The notes below the pieces were generated by a model. The model was not told the DNA's origin. It ran no database searches and saw only the letters and a list, made by a program, of their open reading frames with translations. A stretch of 64,000 nucleotides of DNA from an uncultured Alphaproteobacteria bacterium (GTDB lineage Bacteria; Pseudomonadota; Alphaproteobacteria; HIMB59; GCA-002718135), in contig CACMQS010000002.1 in NCBI GenBank assembly GCA_902615845.1, forward strand, positions 86,221-150,220, given 5' to 3'. This document shows, piece after piece, positions 61,442-64,000 of the stretch. The translations under genes were made by a program, and so were the position numbers. Every line of letters begins with the position of its first letter. Positions within the stretch are counted from its first letter, which is position 1.

Positions 61442-62959
61442 ATGAATATAAATTTTTTTGATTTAATTTCTTTTCCAGTTTTTTCACTTTTAATTTTATT
61501 ATCTATTCTTGGTTTTGGACATTTTTTTAATAAATTAATATATTTAAATAAAAATAGTTTAGGACTCAAAAATTTAACATTTATACAAGGATTACTATTT
61601 ATTGGATTAATTTTTATATTTATAAATAATTTTTATCCAATATCAAATACAGTAAGTATTATAACAATTTTTGTAGGTGTATTATTTTATTTAGCAAATT
61701 TTTCACAGATAGTAAGAAAAAAAAATGAATTGTTTTTTATATTATCTATTTTAATTTTTACTTTTATTTATTCTTTTTATGCAGGTGTAAGTGATGATTT
61801 TGATTATCATTACAAAACAATACAAAATTTTAAAAATCAAAATTTACATGAAATTTTACACCATAGAACTATAAGCTATAATTCTCATTGGCTATTCTTA
61901 ACCTCTATTTTTTCATTAAGTTATTTAAACAGTACATTGTTTATTTTAACAGCTTTAATTTTTTCTATTAGCATCTATGATTTATTAAATTTATCTATTT
62001 TAGTAACCAAAAATAAAAAACATTATTTGTCAATTCTATCTTTTTTAATTTTAATTTTTTTTCTAGGAGTTTTAAATAATTATAAAGATTTAGGCACAGA
62101 TGTCCCAGGTGTGATTATAAGTATTTACATTTTAATAATTACTATAAATTATTTCTATAACAATGATTTTGAAAGTGTAAACAATGATTTTTTGTTTTTA
62201 CTTTTACTAGGTTATTTTGCATTTATAATTAAAATTTCAAATATTCTTGTTTTTTTATTTTTAATATTTTTATTTTTTAAACTTGATCATAAAAAGACTA
62301 ATTATTGGATAGTTCTATTAATTTCGTTATTTCCTTTACCATGGATTTTTCAAAATTTCATAATCAGTGGATGTTTAATTTGGCCAATAAGTACAATTTG
62401 TTTTTTAAATAAAGAATTAGCGATAAATGAAGCATATCTAATTGAGTCTTTTGCTAAAGGAGATATTTCAACAACGATGGATGTAAGTAATTTTGATTGG
62501 ATCAAAATTTGGTTTTTAAATCATTTTAATAAAATACTTGAAATTTACTTGGTATATTTTCTTATTCTAATCGCACCTGTTATATATTTCTTATTCAAAA
62601 AAAATAATCGCAAGGAAATATCGTTTAATTTTATTAAAAAAAATTATTTAGATTTAAATTTCAAATATATTTTTTTAATTGTATTAATATGTAACTTTAT
62701 TTGGTTTATATATGCACCTGCATATAGATTTGGAATTTTTTATAATTTATCATTTTTATTAATATTAGTACTGCCATTATGGGTATTAATATTAAGGAAA
62801 AATTATAATTTTATAATCAAATATTCACAAATAATATTAGTATTGATAAGTATTTATTTTATTTATGAAAATATAACCAGAATTGATTGGTATAATGAAA
62901 GGTATAATATTTGGCCTCCAATTGAAAATAGTGAATTATTAAAAAGAGTAAATAATTAA
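61442..62959 (+). CDS. Polytopic membrane protein, GT-C glycosyltransferase-like
   Basis: 505 residues with about 12 hydrophobic helices. The first periplasmic loop contains [27 protein letters not shown], with the acidic pair DD and a following aromatic stretch as in GT-C enzymes that use polyprenyl-phosphate sugars; loop [17 protein letters not shown] lies later. I cannot name a family with certainty. The DPM1-like gene at the head of the operon would supply such a donor, which supports the GT-C reading. An O-antigen ligase or flippase is less likely. Extremely AT-rich. It convergently overlaps lepA by four bases. Confidence 0.6.
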   Translation: MNINFFDLISFPVFSLLILLSILGFGHFFNKLIYLNKNSLGLKNLTFIQGLLFIGLIFIFINNFYPISNTVSIITIFVGVLFYLANFSQIVRKKNELFFILSILIFTFIYSFYAGVSDDFDYHYKTIQNFKNQNLHEILHHRTISYNSHWLFLTSIFSLSYLNSTLFILTALIFSISIYDLLNLSILVTKNKKHYLSILSFLILIFFLGVLNNYKDLGTDVPGVIISIYILIITINYFYNNDFESVNNDFLFLLLLGYFAFIIKISNILVFLFLIFLFFKLDHKKTNYWIVLLISLFPLPWIFQNFIISGCLIWPISTICFLNKELAINEAYLIESFAKGDISTTMDVSNFDWIKIWFLNHFNKILEIYLVYFLILIAPVIYFLFKKNNRKEISFNFIKKNYLDLNFKYIFLIVLICNFIWFIYAPAYRFGIFYNLSFLLILVLPLWVLILRKNYNFIIKYSQIILVLISIYFIYENITRIDWYNERYNIWPPIENSELLKRVNN

Positions 62960-64000
62960 TTATCATTCATTTTTAGAGCATTTAAAAATGTATTTTGTGG
63001 AATATCTACTTTCCCAAATTGTCTCATTCTTTTCTTACCTTTTTTTTGTTTATCTAAAAGTTTATTTTTTCTAGTTACATCTCCACCATAAAGTTTTTGT
63101 GTTACATCTTTTCTAAATGAAGCTACAGTTTCACGTGCAATAACTTTACCTCCAATTGCAGCTTGAATGGCAACTTTAAATTGTTGTCTTGGAATTAAGT
63201 CTTTTAACCTTTCACAGAGCGCTCTACCTCTTTGCTCTGATCTATCCTTGTGAACAATTAAAGATAAAGCATCAACTGGATCTCCATTAATAAGAATACC
63301 AACTTTAACTAGATTATTTACTTCATATCCAGTAATTTCATAATCAAAACTCGCATAACCTTTTGTAATTGATTTTAATCTATCATAAAAATCAAAAACA
63401 ACTTCATTAAGAGGCAGTTTATATTCAACTAGTGGTCTATTACCTGCATAACTCATATTTAGCTGAATGCCTCTTTTTGATGTACATAATTCTAATACTG
63501 ATCCTAAAAATTCTTCGGGAACAATAATTGTAGCCTTTATCCAGGGCTCTGAAATATTTTCAACTTTTACTGGATCTGGCATATCTGTTGGATTATGGAG
63601 ATTAATGGTAGATCCATCTTTCATTAAAATTTTATAAACAACTGAAGGTGCGGTAGTTACAAGTTCCAAATTAAATTCTCTTTCAAATCGATCTCTAATA
63701 ATTTCTAAATGTAGTAAGCCTAAGAAACCACAACGAAAGCCATAACCTAAAGCTGGACTTACTTCTGGTTCATAAGAAAAACTAGAATCATTTAATGCAA
63801 GCTTAGCCATACTATCACGCATATGTTCATAATCATCTGAGTCAACAGGAAACATTCCACAAAAAACAACTGGTTGTGATGGTTTAAAGCCGGGGAGAAC
63901 TTCATCAGTTGGAAGTTTATCATCTGTTATTGTGTCACCGACTTTACAATCAGAAACACTTTTAATACCCGAATTGATAAACCCAATTTCTCCTGGTCCA
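62956..64000 (-). CDS. lepA: Elongation factor 4 (LepA), 5' end cut by window edge
   Basis: Translational GTPase acting on stalled or initiating ribosomes. The visible 347 codons cover domains II to V and the C-terminal domain: [66 protein letters not shown], and the LepA-specific end [36 protein letters not shown]. The G domain is beyond base 64000. The Met at 63855 is internal, not a start: the reading frame continues without a stop to the edge. Confidence 0.96.
   Translation of the reverse strand, partial: GPGEIGFINSGIKSVSDCKVGDTITDDKLPTDEVLPGFKPSQPVVFCGMFPVDSDDYEHMRDSMAKLALNDSSFSYEPEVSPALGYGFRCGFLGLLHLEIIRDRFEREFNLELVTTAPSVVYKILMKDGSTINLHNPTDMPDPVKVENISEPWIKATIIVPEEFLGSVLELCTSKRGIQLNMSYAGNRPLVEYKLPLNEVVFDFYDRLKSITKGYASFDYEITGYEVNNLVKVGILINGDPVDALSLIVHKDRSEQRGRALCERLKDLIPRQQFKVAIQAAIGGKVIARETVASFRKDVTQKLYGGDVTRKNKLLDKQKKGKKRMRQFGKVDIPQNTFLNALKMNDN

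Noticed and set aside
57549..62955. Attachment-site repeat of the tRNA-Ser 3' end beyond the sugar operon
   Set aside because: No second copy of the T-arm/acceptor sequence was seen before lepA, and no integrase gene is present.
63853..63855. Start codon of lepA at 63855
   Set aside because: The frame stays open to base 64000 and the upstream translation is LepA domain II sequence, so this Met is internal.

Overview
The window is AT-rich, densely packed bacterial DNA with many genes overlapping by 1-8 bases, short intergenic gaps and no mobile elements. The gene content and order are alphaproteobacterial: lgt-midA-pgeF-prs-rplY-pth-ychF, petABC, SRP RNA next to dnaX, rpmH-rnpA-yidD-yidC-engB-argB-dapD-dapE, a PetP/PetR-like regulator pair, a COQ9-like protein and UbiK. 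Low GC, tight packing and a sulfoacetaldehyde acetyltransferase fit a streamlined marine lineage (SAR11-like or a similar AT-rich group). That assignment is inference, because no rRNA gene is present.

Layout. 1-1271: 5' part of xsc (sulfonate breakdown). 1405-7867: uvrC, pgsA, moaD, moaE, ilvE, then a MarR regulator with an OmpR/EnvZ-type two-component pair. 7870-10482 (minus): csaA, a COQ9-like gene, proC, a YbjN-domain gene and ubiK. 10506-16448: lgt to ychF. 16445-19015 (minus): the cytochrome bc1 genes petC, petB and petA. 19111-20535: trmL, a pirin gene and an untracked 27-residue cysteine-rich peptide gene.

20603-26940 is the most distinctive part: a zinc-acquisition locus built around one near-perfect Zur operator (24928-24947). 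To the right run znuC, znuB and zur. To the left runs a five-gene minus-strand operon: znuA, a CobW/COG0523 GTPase, a WD40 protein, an 84-aa protein and a DUF1636 protein. ZnuA is a chimera of 505 residues, with exactly 20 His-Asp-Asp units and a separate inserted domain of about 130 residues. CobW and ZnuC also carry His-rich stretches.

26937-35906 holds a short CCA-adding enzyme, a PNPOx-family protein, panC and the rpmH-to-dapE run. 35903-38326 holds a hydroxyacid dehydrogenase, a GT4 glycosyltransferase and an orphan 58-aa gene with its own promoter, ribosome binding site and terminator. 38329-48440 (mostly minus) holds pepP, a PLP dehydratase, a translation/repair/replication run (truA, fmt, def, recR, ybaB, dnaX, SRP RNA), pheA and kdsB, with DUF1289 and CIA30-like genes on the plus strand. 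48532-57455 holds a membrane cytochrome c, a HisN-like phosphatase, a complete YejABEF peptide transporter and a TPR-methyltransferase fusion.

A tRNA-Ser(GGA) at 57459-57548 is followed by a very AT-rich five-gene surface-sugar operon (57629-62959): a DPM1-like GT2, a sugar C-methyltransferase, an epimerase, a Gfo/Idh oxidoreductase and a GT-C-like membrane protein. The window ends inside lepA on the minus strand.
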